Assembly: GCA_002102555.1 (NCBI GenBank)
Contig: MCFL01000011.1
Span: 434,001 to 498,000 of the forward strand
DNA from: Catenaria anguillulae PL171
Taxonomy: Eukaryota > Blastocladiomycota > Blastocladiomycetes > Blastocladiales > Catenariaceae
Direction: 5' to 3'
DNA length: 64,000 nucleotides
Part shown: positions 11,236 to 23,337 of the stretch, one piece after another
Numbering within the stretch: the stretch's first letter is position 1
Layout of the letters: each line of letters begins with the position of its first letter
Program-made: the position numbers and the translations under genes
Notes under the pieces: model-generated
Told to the model about the DNA's origin: nothing
The model's database searches: none
Seen by the model: only the letters and a program-made list of their open reading frames with translations

Positions 11236-13380
11236 TCAGCCCAAAATATTAGAGTCAGCAGCATATTCAAAATAGGACGAGAGAGCGACCCGTGAAAGGC
11301 GTACCGGCAACTGGAACCCAGGCCCCAACGAAATTGGTCGCTCCAAAACGGGCTTGCCATGCAAAATGTTGCGGAACTCTTCAGTCGTCGCCTTGCGCTC
11401 CATGGATGCAAACCGCAGCACACTGCCGTGCTTGACAAGCTCGCCCGGTGCCGGCACCTGCTGCTGGTCGTTGGACGACCCGGGCACACTTTGGGACACG
11501 GCCGTCCCGCCCGTCAACCCGCTGGCCATTGGACTCGCACCCACACCCGTCAACACGGCCAACAGCGCCTCCAAGTCCACATCCCCAAATGACCGCAAGT
11601 CATCTGTGATGCCGCGCACCTGGTCCAGTCTTGGGACCATACCGCGCACCGCAACCACGGCAGCAGCCGCTGTATGCTCTGGGACACCGGCATGCCCCGC
11701 AACCGCCATCCTGATGAGCCTGGCCACCTCGACGGGCTGCCTGGCCCAATGTCTCTTGACGGCCTCGTCGCCCACCACAGCTGCCCTGGGTGCCAAGGCC
11801 GCCAACGTGCCCGCATGCATTGTGACGCCGACCTTGCCAACCAACTCGACCACCTTGGCCTTGACCTCTGCACTCGCCTCATCTGCCCGATCCAGCACGG
11901 GGAACAAGGTTTCAATCATATCAAGCGTCACTTCAGCACGCACCTTGTCCTCGTCCAACACGTCCACCATGCACGCCAACTGCGACGGTTGCGTGAGCCT
12001 TGGGACCATGGTCGCCAGGGCGTCGCGGACCGCCGCAGGCGCAAATGCGCGCGTGATCCAGGCAATGCATGCGAGCGCACCCGTGGCGTGCTCGGCTGCA
12101 CATTTGGCCACCGTGTCCACCACATCCGTGAGTGAAATGGCCAAGCATGGTGTGCCGAGCTTGAGTTTCGGTAGCACGCAAAGCAGTTTGGACCGCCACT
12201 TGAACGCGGGCGACGTGAGCCGGCTAAGAACCTGAGCCAGCAGTACGGTTTGCATGGGTGTCGACGACACGGTCACCACGGCGCGCACAACAAGTGTGGC
12301 CCAGTCGGCCTCGTTCCATTTGCCTTTCGAGTCCAGGTAGGCAAACACGGGCAGGACAACGTGGGCAATGGCAGACGCGGTGGCTGAGCGGGCCAATTTT
12401 TGCAGGGCCTTGAGGGCGACCATGGACAGCTCGTCGTCGTTGATGAGATCGTCAAAGATGGACAGCCGGCGTTGCCGCGAAAAGGAGGCGTAGGCGGCGT
12501 CGTCGGTGCGTGCGGCCTGGTCGGCGGCCAGGGAAGTGCGTGACTGGTGGGCAGATGGTTGCTGAGGGCCGGGCGGTGAAGCGCTGGTGGGGTCGGCAGA
12601 AGTTGGCGAGGTTGTGGAGGCAGAGGGAGAGTTTGGGGTCCGAACTTTGATGTTGGCGAGGATAGGGGGAATGATTTTAGCAACGTATTTTTCGGATTTG
12701 GCCGAGGTGAAGATGAAGGGCGAGAAGGCAATCGCCTTCATGGCTTCGAGGCCCGACAAGTTTGTCCTGTTGGAATCGCTCACGTGGTCAGATCGCTCCT
12801 GAAAAACTTCAAGAATTGTGACGGATGCGTACTCGTGGGATTCGTGCAACTCGGCCGTCTTTCCCGCGCTCCCTGGCTCGGCAAACACACAAAAGCGGTC
12901 AATCAAGGCCATAAAGAGCGGGGCAAACACTGGGTCCGAGTCCAAGCTGGCATCGTAATGCGAGCAAAATTTAATGAAAGTGGCTGTGATGTGCGTCAGC
13001 AAGTGCGAATCGCCAATGTCGGCCATGTCGGCCAGGATCATGATGGCGTTGCGAGCAAAGTAGGCCAGCTGTGTTGGACACCCGTCAATCAGGGCGTTGA
13101 GAATGTCGAGCGTGACCTTGTGGAAGGCGCGGCGGTCCTTTGCGGCGTCCCAAGTGTAGCGCTTGTGCAGGTAGCGGCCAACCTTTGCGAGCTTTTCGGG
13201 GCGGTGCTGGGCGTAAAAGACGAGGTAGGCCAGGTCCGAGGCGCGCGGACCCTCCTCGCCCGGCTGCGTCGGGTACACCTTGTTGACGAGCGAGGCGTGC
13301 TTGACAAAGCCCGAGAAGCAGTACACCTTGACGTCGTCCATGGTGGTGGAGCGGCCCGACGTGGAGCTGCTGCCGGGCAT
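11236..13380 (-). CDS. EFR3: EFR3-like plasma-membrane scaffold for PI4-kinase
   Basis: EFR3 proteins sit on the inner plasma membrane and recruit the Stt4/PI4KIIIalpha complex that makes PI4P. The N-terminus (VYCFSGFVKHASLVNKVYP, then SDLAYLVFYAQHRPEKLAKVGRYLHKR) follows the diagnostic EFR3 start, in which a short Cys-bearing leader precedes armadillo/HEAT-like helices. The rest is mostly helical, with a disordered Ser/Pro/Thr-rich insert (12550-12650). One uninterrupted frame covers the protein. The open frame continues upstream to 13566, but I chose the Met at 13380 (MPGSSSTSGRS); the Met at 13341 (MDDVKVYC) is an equally reasonable start because it puts the Cys close to the N-terminus. 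Family assignment is fairly sure; length is near the family norm. Confidence 0.75.
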   Translation of the reverse strand: MPGSSSTSGRSTTMDDVKVYCFSGFVKHASLVNKVYPTQPGEEGPRASDLAYLVFYAQHRPEKLAKVGRYLHKRYTWDAAKDRRAFHKVTLDILNALIDGCPTQLAYFARNAIMILADMADIGDSHLLTHITATFIKFCSHYDASLDSDPVFAPLFMALIDRFCVFAEPGSAGKTAELHESHEYASVTILEVFQERSDHVSDSNRTNLSGLEAMKAIAFSPFIFTSAKSEKYVAKIIPPILANIKVRTPNSPSASTTSPTSADPTSASPPGPQQPSAHQSRTSLAADQAARTDDAAYASFSRQRRLSIFDDLINDDELSMVALKALQKLARSATASAIAHVVLPVFAYLDSKGKWNEADWATLVVRAVVTVSSTPMQTVLLAQVLSRLTSPAFKWRSKLLCVLPKLKLGTPCLAISLTDVVDTVAKCAAEHATGALACIAWITRAFAPAAVRDALATMVPRLTQPSQLACMVDVLDEDKVRAEVTLDMIETLFPVLDRADEASAEVKAKVVELVGKVGVTMHAGTLAALAPRAAVVGDEAVKRHWARQPVEVARLIRMAVAGHAGVPEHTAAAAVVAVRGMVPRLDQVRGITDDLRSFGDVDLEALLAVLTGVGASPMASGLTGGTAVSQSVPGSSNDQQQVPAPGELVKHGSVLRFASMERKATTEEFRNILHGKPVLERPISLGPGFQLPVRLSRVALSSYFEYAADSNILG

Positions 13381-15456
13381 TGCGATTTGGTCCGAGTGTT
13401 GGCTGCTTGGTGGATCAAGGTGAGAGTGCAATTGCAATGAATTCTTGCACTGTGAGCCCGAGCTGAGAAGCGCAATTGCATGGAGAATAGAGAGAGGATG
13501 CTCCTTCATTAGCCAGAGACTGATAGTTACGGCAAAATCGCTCTCCACCGGCTGCAGCTGTGGCATGGCCCCGCCGTCAGCCCTTGGCCGTGCAACAGGA
13601 ATGGCGACACAGTTGCGGTGGCGGAAACGTGTCCATCTAGTCCAGGGAGGTCGAGGCTCCTTCTATGGCAATTCTGCAATCCTTCGTTCGCTGATGTGGG
13701 ATCAGTTCCCATCAAGTCAAAATACAGATGAATATTCATACTCGCTGTCAACAGAACATTTCCCACACTCCATTTCGTGCGGTCTGCTGACTCGGCTGAA
13801 CTCGGAGTCTACGCCACTCCCCGCAACCTACATTCTTGCACTAAACTTCTCGCGACTTCGTCTCCTCCCACTCGTCTTGGCCGCTCTTCCCCCTCACCCT
13901 GAAAGTGACTCTGTCCGTGTCTTGGTCCGTTTAGAATGGCACCACTCGGCGTACGGTACGCTCATCTCGGACCTCGAACTGGTGCTCACCACGGAATCCC
14001 AACCTCGCTCGCGAATCCTGACGTCCTCTGTCGCGTGCATTTCCCACCACCCGCCCTTCACCTTTTGCTGATCGCCAACCACAGCGCCATCTGCCCCCAT
14101 CGCATCTTGTCCATCACATTTTCCGACACTTTACGAAGCGCCTAAGCCGCGCTGGCACCCGGCTTGCCGTTCTTCACGACCACGCCCGCCGTCGCTTCTG
14201 TACTCTGGGTTCCCTCCGACCCTTCTGTTCCAACGTGCGAAAGCGCTCTGTGATACCAACCGGTTCGTCTTGCAATTCATTCAACCCTCCATCTTCTTCT
14301 TGATCGCTGGACACACGGCTGCATCATACCGCGCTGAAACAGACTTGCTATCGTGGTGTATTTGCCGCCCCAGCTTCAACCATCACTGCGTCACTGCGTC
14401 ATGCCATCTCAGTCTCAAGTCGCCATCGTGTCCCATATTTCTACACTGTTTCCACTCTTGGCGGCGCAAGGACTACATTCGCCGGCAAGCACCTAAACGC
14501 CAGCTGCTGACCAGCCCGAGCGTGGCCTGCATCCTTTGTCTCCGAGCACATTTTGCTTCCGTCAAGTCCTTCGACGGCACCACCAACCACCAACGTCCTT
14601 GAGCTCGAGCAGAAGCGCTGGATCACAAGGCTTGGTATGAGGACAGAGGGTGCTGCATCAAAATGGTGAGCCAAGGGGCCGAGAGGCGCTTGGTGACCAT
14701 GAATTCAGTGACGCGTACTTTTCTTCTTTCTGGCCGCTGGTTGTGGATGAGTCGGTTCACAGGCCCTGCCAGTAGTCGAAACTGATCGTGTCATGGTCGA
14801 GCTTGGGCCGCCCCAGCAGGCTCATCTGGCTCACCTTCGATCCTGAAGCATGGTGAATGGCAGCCTGAACGGTTGCAAGGGTGAAGGCAAGGGCGAAGAA
14901 GGAAGCTGCGACCCGTTAACCCAGAAGAATGTGCGAGGCACCATGGGCCGCTGCCGGCTGTAGGCTTACAGCACGCTGGGAAGAAGGGTCACGGCCAAAG
15001 GATCAAGAGACAATGGGTGCGTACTGGCAAGTATACCGGGCAGTGCATCAGGTCCAGAGTCCCCGTTCTACAGAGCGGGATGCGGTGGGTGGGGCGGCCC
15101 ACATTGGTCCAGCGACCAGCTCGGAGAGAAAGACATGCGTACGCAAGTGCAAAAATGGAGGCATCGGCTGGCGGACGCGGGCCTCCGATCTAACTCGACG
15201 AAAGGGCGATCTTTCGAGTCAAAAAAGTCGACACTTTGGCCAAGATTGTATGCATATAAATAAAAAAAATATTCAGTGCGTATACAGACGACAGACTCGA
15301 CCCAGAAGGCCCAAAGACAAAGAGACTCACTGCAACGGCCTTCCGCTCCCCAAAAGAACAGACTCGCTCCGCCAAAGTCACTCTGATCTTGTCCTCCTGG
15401 ACTCGGCCCGCCCCTACTGTTCGCGACTGCACCAAAGACCACACAGCCTGACCGCC
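13381..15456. promoter_or_regulatory. divergent intergenic region between EFR3 and DIS3L2-like genes
   Basis: About 2.1 kb upstream of two divergently transcribed genes. A TATA-like TATAAATA lies at 15255-15262, about 195 nt before the exonuclease ATG. The frame upstream of 15457 stays open to 14929, but that stretch looks non-coding in composition. No RNA gene was recognised. The promoter role is inferred from position. Confidence 0.4.
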
Positions 15457-18400
15457 ATGACCAACACGGCCACGGGCTTCGGCCACGCAACCGCGCAAGC
15501 GCAGGGCCAAGACGACCTGCCACCCACCCTCTCCTCGGCAGATATCCTCAAGCTCCAGCTGCAGCACTTTATCCCGCTGCCCACCCCGCATGCCTCCGTC
15601 CCTCCCTCCGGCTCCTTTGACGACTTTGCGGCCAAGTACGACTACAACCAGGCCGCCCTCGCCCTGCCCGCCACCGACCCAGACATTGCCACCGTCGGAG
15701 CCCTACGCGAGTCCATCTTTCTCCAGGAACGCCGCGAGCAGCTGCGCAAGATCACGTCGCAGGCCGTCAAGGCTGTTGCGGCTGTTGCTTCTGCGGCCGC
15801 CGCGGCCGACTCGTCGACCGGCTGCAGCGAACAACAAGCGTCACCAAAGGATAAAAAGTCGTCCAAGAAGACGCTCCAATCGGCCCTTGCCGACAAATCC
15901 ACCACCAACGGCACCTCGTCTTCGTCGTCGGCCGACCGTGAACGCGAACGCGATCCGATCTTCCCCGAATGGGTCTCTGAATCTGCCCTCAAGACCGGCA
16001 TCGCCGAAGGCAAGTACATTGTGGGACCTCTGCGCATCAACAAGCGCTCCACGCTCGATGCCTACGTGTCTGTCGGCGCGGGCGACTCGGAAGACGAGCG
16101 TGACATTCTCATTTACGGCCGCATTGCACGCAACCGCGCACTCGACGGCGATCATGTCGCCATCGAGCTCGTGCCTGCGGCGGCCGTGCTGGCTGAGCGC
16201 CTCAAGGTCCATGAGCGGCGCGATGCTGATCGCAAATCCCGCAGATCCAAGACGCCCGACACGTCCGCTCAACAAGCAGGAGGTACCGGATCCGACGACA
16301 CGCCGGCCGCCGCCGACAGTGGTGACGAGGCCGCGGCAAAACCTGTGGCCGCCCGCGAAATCGACCCGACACAACCCTGTGGCCGCGTCGTGCGTGTGGT
16401 CCGCCGGTCGCTCATGGGCAAAATCATTGGTGCGCTCGCCACGTCCCGGCCATCGGTTGGGACTCAGCAGCGCGTGTTCAACACAATTGGCGACTTTGCC
16501 TGGCTCAAGCCCATTGACCCGCGCCACCCGCTGCTGCGCATTCCACGCGATTGCTTACCCGCCGAGTATCTTGTCCGGCCCCAGGATTTCAACGAGTTTT
16601 TGTGGTCGGCCAGCTTCACGTCGTGGGATCGCACTGAAGAGTACCCAGAGGGCACGATCGAGAAGCAGTTGGGCCCCATCGGCGATATTGAGGTGTATCG
16701 GGCGGCCATTTACGAGGCAAATTCGGTCATGACGGATCCGTTCAGCGACGAGTGTTTGTCGTGCTTGCCGCCCGTCCCGTGGGAGATTTCGGATGAGGAG
16801 AGGGCAAAGAGGGTCGATTTCACGGGCGAGTGTGTGGTCAGTGTGGATCCGCGGGTACGCCTTGAGGTAGTCTTGTTTGCTTTCACGTAATGTTGCTAAG
16901 TTGCCCTTCGGTGATTGTGCATGTGTAGACTGCTCGCGATTTGGACGATGCATGCCATGTGCGCCACCTCGGCGACGACACGTATCAACTCGGTGTGCAC
17001 ATTGCCGACGTGAGCCATTTCATTCCCGCCGGGTCGGCGCTCGACGAACGCGCCATGGATGTCGCCACGACCGTGTACTTGGTCGACGACGTACGGTTTT
17101 TTCTTTTCGACATTGTCGGCCGAGCTTTTGGTTGCTTATTCCATTCATTATTCAGGTCGTGCCCATGCTCCCACGGTTACTTTGCGAAGATTTGTGCTCC
17201 CTCAACCCGGATGTCGAACGGTGCGTTCCCGCTCAACACCTTTCTGAATCCCCTGACCTAAATGCACGTGCTGACGTTGAGATCTCGCCCATCCAACAGC
17301 CTCGCCTTCTCGGTCGTATGGACCATCCGCTTTGACCAACTCAGCAACTCGATCGAGTTTCTCGATACACAGTTTTGCAAGTCCATTATCCGGTCACGGG
17401 CCAAGCTGGCCTACGAGCAAGCACAAGAAATCATTGACGGCAAGCCGCTCGACATTGAAGTCGACTGCGCCGAGCAAATCGAGCAATCAATCCGGTTGCT
17501 GTACTCGATTTCGGCGTGCTTGCGGTCCAAGCGGTTTGAGAATGGCGCCGTGTCCATGAATTCACGTACATACGTTCATGTGCCCTCGCTGTTCATCATT
17601 ATTTCTTGCCTTTTTTCGACTCACTACCACATGAACGTGCTCATCGTTTTAATAGCCAAGCTCTCATTCTTGCTCGACGACTCATCCACACCCATTGCCT
17701 GCCAGCCCTACGTGATCCGCGACTCCAATCGCATGATTGAAGAGTTTATGCTGTTGGCCAACGAATCGGTCGCGAAAAAGATCTACTCGCACTTTCCACA
17801 CTTGGCCCTTCTCCGCCGACACCAACCGCCCTCGTTCCATCCAATCAAGGACCTCAAGCACCGTCTCACAGGGTGTGGCGTCGACCTGGACGCCTCGTCC
17901 TCATACAACCTGCAACAATCGCTCAATGCGATCCAAGACCCGACTGTGCGGTCGCTCGTGCGGTCACTGTGTGTGCGCGCAATGAAGCGCGCAGAGTACG
18001 TGTGTGTGGATGAGATGAAAGAAGAGGCGCTCAGGCACTATGCGCTTGCCATGGACCACTACACACACTTTACGTCGCCCATTCGCCGCGCAGCCGACAT
18101 TGTGGTGCACCGGCTCTTGTTTGCGGCCATTGAGGGAACGGCCCCGCCGTCCACTTTGGACACGATGCGCGTCAAGTCCATTGCGGCCACATGCAATGGC
18201 AAGAAACAATTGTCGCGCGTGGCACAGGAGGCATCGGGCCTGCTCTTCTTGTGCTTGTTTCTCGAGCATCGTGTGCCCAAAGATCAAGTGTTTGTTGCAT
18301 ACATCACGGCAGTCAAGGAGCAGCTCATTGAGCTGCATGTGCCGTGTTTTGGCATGGATAACAGGATCTTTTACGAGTCGTTCACGGCGCGCACGAGCTT

Positions 18401-18659
18401 TGATGCAAAGAGTATGCGCGTGTCATTCCGATGGCCTGTGTCGGGCAAGCAGACAGAGTGGACCGTGTTTCAGCAGATTCAGGTCACGTTGCGGCCGGAT
18501 TTGAGCAAGGCGATCCCAGAGATTGTTGTTTTGCCGGTTGAGGAGGACAACGACAAGAGCAAAAGGGCGGTCAGGGAGTCGAGCGAGCTGGCGCCGCCGG
18601 CATTGTTGAGGGTGCCGACGGGCACGTTTGGGCCATTGGACGAGGGCGAGGATGTGTAA
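15457..18659 (+). CDS. DIS3L2-like 3'-5' exoribonuclease (RNB family)
   Basis: Exons: 15457-16854, 16929-17090, 17156-17220, 17300-17565 and 17656-18659; introns are 74, 65, 79 and 90 nt, and all joins are in frame. After a disordered, Lys/Ser-rich N-terminus come cold-shock-type domains ([19 protein letters not shown], then [20 protein letters not shown]) and the RNB catalytic domain. The active-site stretch across the first splice reads [11 protein letters not shown], so all four metal-binding aspartates are present, unlike fungal Ssd1, where the activity is lost. The fourth exon has LAFSVVWTI and the fifth [21 protein letters not shown], both typical of RNB proteins. No PIN domain precedes the cold-shock domains, which favours DIS3L2 over the exosome subunit DIS3. 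DIS3L2 degrades mainly uridylated RNAs in the cytoplasm. Confidence 0.85.
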
Positions 18660-19311
18660 GTGGCCGTAGCCTAACATGTACATGTCGCGATCGTGTTGAT
18701 TTGCTTTGCTGGTGGACGTGATTCTGTTTTTGTTGGGAAATGGGTGATTTCTGTTCCTTATCTCGCATTGCTTGTTCGTGGTCTTTGTCTTCATGTTTTC
18801 AATAAAGCTCATGCACGCCGTAATCGAAAGACCAACGAGCCCGAGCACTAAGGCTCGTCCCTTCTGTGTCTGCCGCTCCCGCCGACCTGCAGCATGCCAA
18901 GCAGGCCACTGCGCGCCGCTCCATGTCCAAGGCCAAGGACAAGCCCAAGCAGAGAAAACGGTCGAATTTTGTGGCCGAGCTCGACGGTGGCGCGAATTCT
19001 CGGTTTATGGCATTGTCGGGCACCGTACCAACGTCCGAGGCGACAGAAATGCAGGGAAGATCTGCATGGAAATGTGCACGAGGATCCAAATGTTTATTGT
19101 ATCTTTACTTCAATGACTGGTTTTCAATATACATTCCAAGTTGCAATCCCCGCTGCGCAAGCGTTTCGATGCTCCAAGCTGGTGTCAACATCCACACCTG
19201 CTTCATTTCCACGTCCTTGGACCATCCGACCTAGCGGCCAATCGGCTTTGCTGCCTACGAAATATGGCGAAAACCTGGGCCAAAAAATGCACGCAAATGA
19301 ATGTATTCATC
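18660..19311. other. convergent 3' intergenic region
   Basis: Between the stops of the exonuclease (+) and the INTS9-like gene (-). An AATAAA on the + strand near 18799 may be the exonuclease polyadenylation signal. A short open frame at 18866-19234 (+) has a basic start but no known similarity and was not called. Confidence 0.4.
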
Positions 19312-21620
19312 TCATGTGCCCAACCTGTGTGGAAACATGCCCGCAACCACCTCACCCACGGCGTCCATGACGCTCACCTGTACCTCGCCAAACTCCGCCT
19401 CCTCGTCAAACTGGACCTCGACCCCACCCTCCTCCGCGTCCCATACTATCCGACACCCAATGTCGGGCACCTCGACCGCCTCTGCATCCGACATAACAAC
19501 AACAGGATACTTGATCTTGACCCGGAGCTGCTCGCCCAGCGCGCGCAAATCAACCGACGGGTGCATGCAGACAAACCGAGGATCGGGCGCATTGGCGGCC
19601 GCAGCAGCTTGGTCGGCGGCCGTGGTGATGGGCACCAACTGGTTTGTGTCGAGGTCCCAGAGGGCGGTTGTGTTGCGGACCGATCGGCCGTCCGGCAGTG
19701 TGGTCGCCGGTTGAGTGGCAATGTACGCGGCAAGCTAGTATGAATGTGGGAACGAGCAAGTGTGAGTCGCGTGGTAAAGAACGTCAAGGGAAACGTTATG
19801 GCAGCGAACCTCTTTGCTCATGTGCGCCAAATGCAACGAAGGCGGTAACGCCACATGCATCCATTCGCCCTCAGAATCTGCGTCTGCGTCGCTCGCATGC
19901 GCCACTTGCAGCTGCCGACACGGAATCCCAATACTCTCGACCACACCCCCATACGTCTCGGGCACGGGCCCAAGCACCATGAAATGCGGGCGAATTGCCA
20001 AGAGAAAGTGCCCGAGCTCAATGGCATTGAGGCGCGGATCGAGCCGGTGAATCACAACATCAACGCTGGGGAGCTGTTGCTGTTGCGCTTGCTGCTGCAT
20101 CATCCACTTGTCTGCGGCCCTCGGGTCCGTGATACACACAGTCACGGGCACCTCGCCACCGCGACCAATCATCCTTGCCGCCTCAACCGCATCTCCGCGC
20201 ATAAACCCTTCGTGTCCCGCAATCACAAACACGGCCTTGGGCTCCATATCCCTGCCTGCTCCTCGTTGCGCATCCAAGATCACGGCCTCAACCTCCGGAT
20301 CGCCCAGCCCAGAATACGTCCTGAACCGCGCCGCATACTTTGGATCGCTGAGTGCGCTCGGGAGCATGGGCAGCCTGCCCTCGTGCGTGCGCGCACGCTG
20401 GAACGGGTGCAAGTGCTCGGACGACACGTTGACGTACTCGGTGACTGTGTCCATGACGGGCGACAGGATCACGACCAAGGTGGATTCCAGGAGGGCTGGG
20501 TGCACGTCAAGTGTCCGGCACAGGGCGTGCAGGACGTCAAAAAACACGGGCGACGTGACGCTGAGCGGGAAGATGAGTGGGCGGCGAAGGTGCGCGTGGT
20601 GTACTAAAGGTTCAAGCGAGGATGCGTGCGTGAGCAGTGTGAGGGTGCCCAAAGGTCGGCAAGTGTGACATATGTACAGATGAGCTTATCCAGATCACGT
20701 AAACTATCGTCCCAGTTGCGCGCCGGGCTGGTCGAAAGTGCAGACACAAACAAAATGTCGGCAAAGCCCAGTGGGTCAATGTCCATGGGCTCTGGGAATC
20801 GCGACGTGCAAGCGCTGGTTTCGCTCAGAATGACGAGCTTTTGGCTGCCGTGGGTGATGGCAAAGTTTGCGCTGCCAATGGTGAATGCCGAGCTGGCGCA
20901 TGCGAGTTCAAACCCGGGTGAGAGCAGCTACATACATACATACATACATACAACCCGTCAGTTCCTTCGAAAGCATTCCACGTGAATGTGGACGGGAACG
21001 GAATACCAAAGTCTCGCCAAACGTGACCACGGTCGCCCGCTCGCTCACACTGTCGAGCAACTGATACACGGCCTGCACATTGGCCGCGCCCGTGTTTGCC
21101 GACGCCACCGACGTGTCCGACAGCCGCGAATGAATGGATTCCTCGAGGCAATGGCGCATCAAGTCGAGCGTGGGCCGGGTGGCCAGCACGCGTGTAAACG
21201 GAGGAAGGTACAAGTTGTTGCGCGCAAGCGATAAAATCAGGCGCGCGGCAGACATGAAGTTGGACAGCAAGAGCGTGGTGACATGATTGAGGTCAGATTG
21301 GAGCGGGTTGAGCAGGTCTGCGTGATCGGCCGGATTGGCCAGGTCGTTGATGGTGGTGGTCGAGTGGTGGAGGTTGGAGGCCGAGGCGGGGCGGGGCGTG
21401 TGTGCGTGCAGATAAGAATGAGGTTGTTGAGTCGCTGAGTGTGGTTTGGCGGGGTCGAGGAGTGTGTCGATGAGAAAGGTGTGTGAATCCCAGCGAATGA
21501 GGGTCGCGCCCAAGTCGGCATTGGCTATTCATTATTCATTCAGTCGGGTCAGTCAAGTGAGTCATTGCGATGTGCTGCATTGCAATGGGGTAAGCGAGCG
21601 ACTCTACCTTTGAAATCCAT
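19312..21620 (-). CDS. INTS9: Integrator complex subunit 9-like protein (inactive metallo-beta-lactamase/beta-CASP)
   Basis: Exons (minus strand): 21620-21608, 21524-21007, 20927-20678, 20603-19810 and 19734-19312; together 665 residues, close to human INTS9 (about 658). The first exon gives only MDFK and part of the next codon. Similarity to INTS9 runs throughout: ANADLGATLIRWDSHTFLID at the start, LLSPGFELACASSAFTIGSANF in the core, then FPEPMDIDPLGFADILFVSAL, VVILSPVMDTVTEYVNV, AVFVIAGHEGFMRGDAVEAAR and HRLDPRLNAIELGHFLLAIRPHFMVLGP. No HxHxDH metal site is visible, as in INTS9, whose partner INTS11 is the nuclease. The Integrator cleaves nascent Pol II transcripts. CPSF100/Cft2 is the nearest alternative, but the DPRLN and LSPxM blocks favour INTS9. 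Confidence 0.75.
20928..20952. repeat. CATA microsatellite inside an INTS9 intron
   Basis: About six tandem CATA units (TATG on the coding strand) lie just before the TAG acceptor of intron 2 of the INTS9-like gene. The tract replaces the usual polypyrimidine tract and may vary in length between strains. Confidence 0.8.
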
Positions 21621-21890
21621 TGTGTGCAGTCTGATTTATTGGATTGGAGCCATGCAATGGTAATTGACGTTATCGTGACCTGTGAGCCGGGCTGACCTTC
21701 ATCGCAAAAGAGTAGATGGAGACACAACACGTGATCTCACACGAGTGGAAGCGGCACGCTATGCGGTCGCGTCTCCCGTTGGGCCGTTGGAAAGGGTCCA
21801 ATACCATCGAGAGAGACCGACTTAGCGCAGAAGGCCAACAACGCCACAACGCACTTTTCAATGAACTCTCGTTTCCATACCACGTAAACC

Positions 21891-23123
21891 ATGTCCCTCG
21901 ACCCGCGCCTCGCCGCCCACGCCGCCTCCTTCTGGGGCTGGTCTGACGACGATGATGACCAGCACACGGCCTCCGCCACTTCACGCGACTCGCACTCGGA
22001 ATCTTCAGACGTTGACCATGACCAAGATGACCCAGCATCTGCCCTGATCTCTCACAACCACACGATCGACGACATGCGCAGCGACGACGACGACGACGAC
22101 GACAACGGCGATGACGATGACGATGATGCCATGTCTACGGGCTCTGATGCCGATGGTGATGACGATGCCGAGCAAGACCTCGATCCAGGGTTCCCAGTCA
22201 AACGCACCGTGTCTGCATCCGTACTTGCCGCTAACCGACGAACGGCCGCAACGCCACAAGTGGTTGTTTTTGACGATCCCATGGCCAAGGGCACCAACAC
22301 CTCGGCCGCGTCATATGGGGCGTTCAAGTCGTTCATGGTACGTGCCTTGCCTTTGTGCTGAGAAATGCGTGTATGGCAGCGTTGCTCACAATCACACCGT
22401 GTGCAGAGCTCCAAAGTGTCCAAGGTCACTGCGCAGCCCCCACCGCCACCCGTCATGACCGATGCCGAGCGCGAGGAAGAACTGTACGCTTGTCAGCCTC
22501 ACTCGAATCCTCAATCCAATGAATGACTTCAACTCACGGCCCCATTTCGGTCCACATCCAGCGAACTCGCCCGCCAAGACCGCGAACTCGACGACCTGCT
22601 GAAAACTTCCAAACTGATTGAACAAGTCGCCGCCGAAGACCTAACTGGCCGCGACCGCCGCAAGTACCAGCTGTACAAGCTCGAGGAGCTCGGAATGCAC
22701 AAGGTCAAATCCAAAATGCCACTGCCCGAGTATCTGCATATATCGGATCGTGACAAGAAGCGCGAGGCTCGCGCGCTGCAAGTGGCCACGCAAGCCGGAC
22801 TCGATGTGGGGTCCGTCAAGCGCGGCATGACGTCGGCGGCCGCATTGGCGCGGAATGTCATGGATAAGAAGGCCTCTTCGTTTGACAAGGTGATTTCGTT
22901 TGCCGAGTTTGGCAAGAAGAAGGATGGGAAAAAGTGTGGAGGCGACAGGAGGGAGAGGGGGTTGAAGGCGACCAATTTGGGTCGGTTCAAGGATGGCATG
23001 TTGGTGTTGAGCAAGCAGGATATTCGCAAGGTGCAGGGTGGTGGCGTGGCCAAGAAGGGTAGCACTGGTGGAAGCAGGGGTGGCGGCGGGGGGAAAGGCA
23101 CGGGCAAGGGTAAGCGAAAGTGA
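21891..23123 (+). CDS. C1orf131/Faf1-like small-subunit processome factor (DUF4602)
   Basis: Exons: 21891-22337, 22407-22483 and 22562-23123, giving 361 residues in frame. The N-terminal third is disordered and very acidic (runs of Asp at 22080-22130). The conserved part starts in exon 3 (LARQDRELDDLLKTSKLIEQ, then DLTGRDRRKYQLYKLEELGM and KSKMPLPEYLHISDRDKKR), which matches the DUF4602 family of human C1orf131 and yeast Faf1, nucleolar proteins needed for 18S pre-rRNA processing. The tail is Gly/Lys-rich (GGSRGGGGGKGTGKGKRK), common in nucleolar factors. The gene is divergent from INTS9 with about 270 bp between starts, so the two may share a promoter. Confidence 0.75.
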
Positions 23124-23337
23124 AGCTTCTGTTACATCTTCGAAATAAAACTTTACCTATGTAATAAACGGAATTATCTTTCTCGCGACTCGTTTGATTC
23201 ATGCTTGGAGCGGAGGAGCTTGTGCATTGCGATGTATAAATACGAGACACAATTCACGGCAAATCATGTTCAACGGGAAACGCAGGCAAACCAAAATTCA
23301 TGTAAATACGCTCCACAAACCCAGGCGCACTCACCAC

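Noticed and set aside
14929-15456. N-terminal extension of the DIS3L2-like frame
   Set aside because: It contains a TATA-like sequence and non-protein-like composition; the Met at 15457 fits the start of the coding region.
18866-19234. A small plus-strand frame with a Lys/Arg-rich start
   Set aside because: It lies in a convergent 3' UTR region and soon loses protein-like character.
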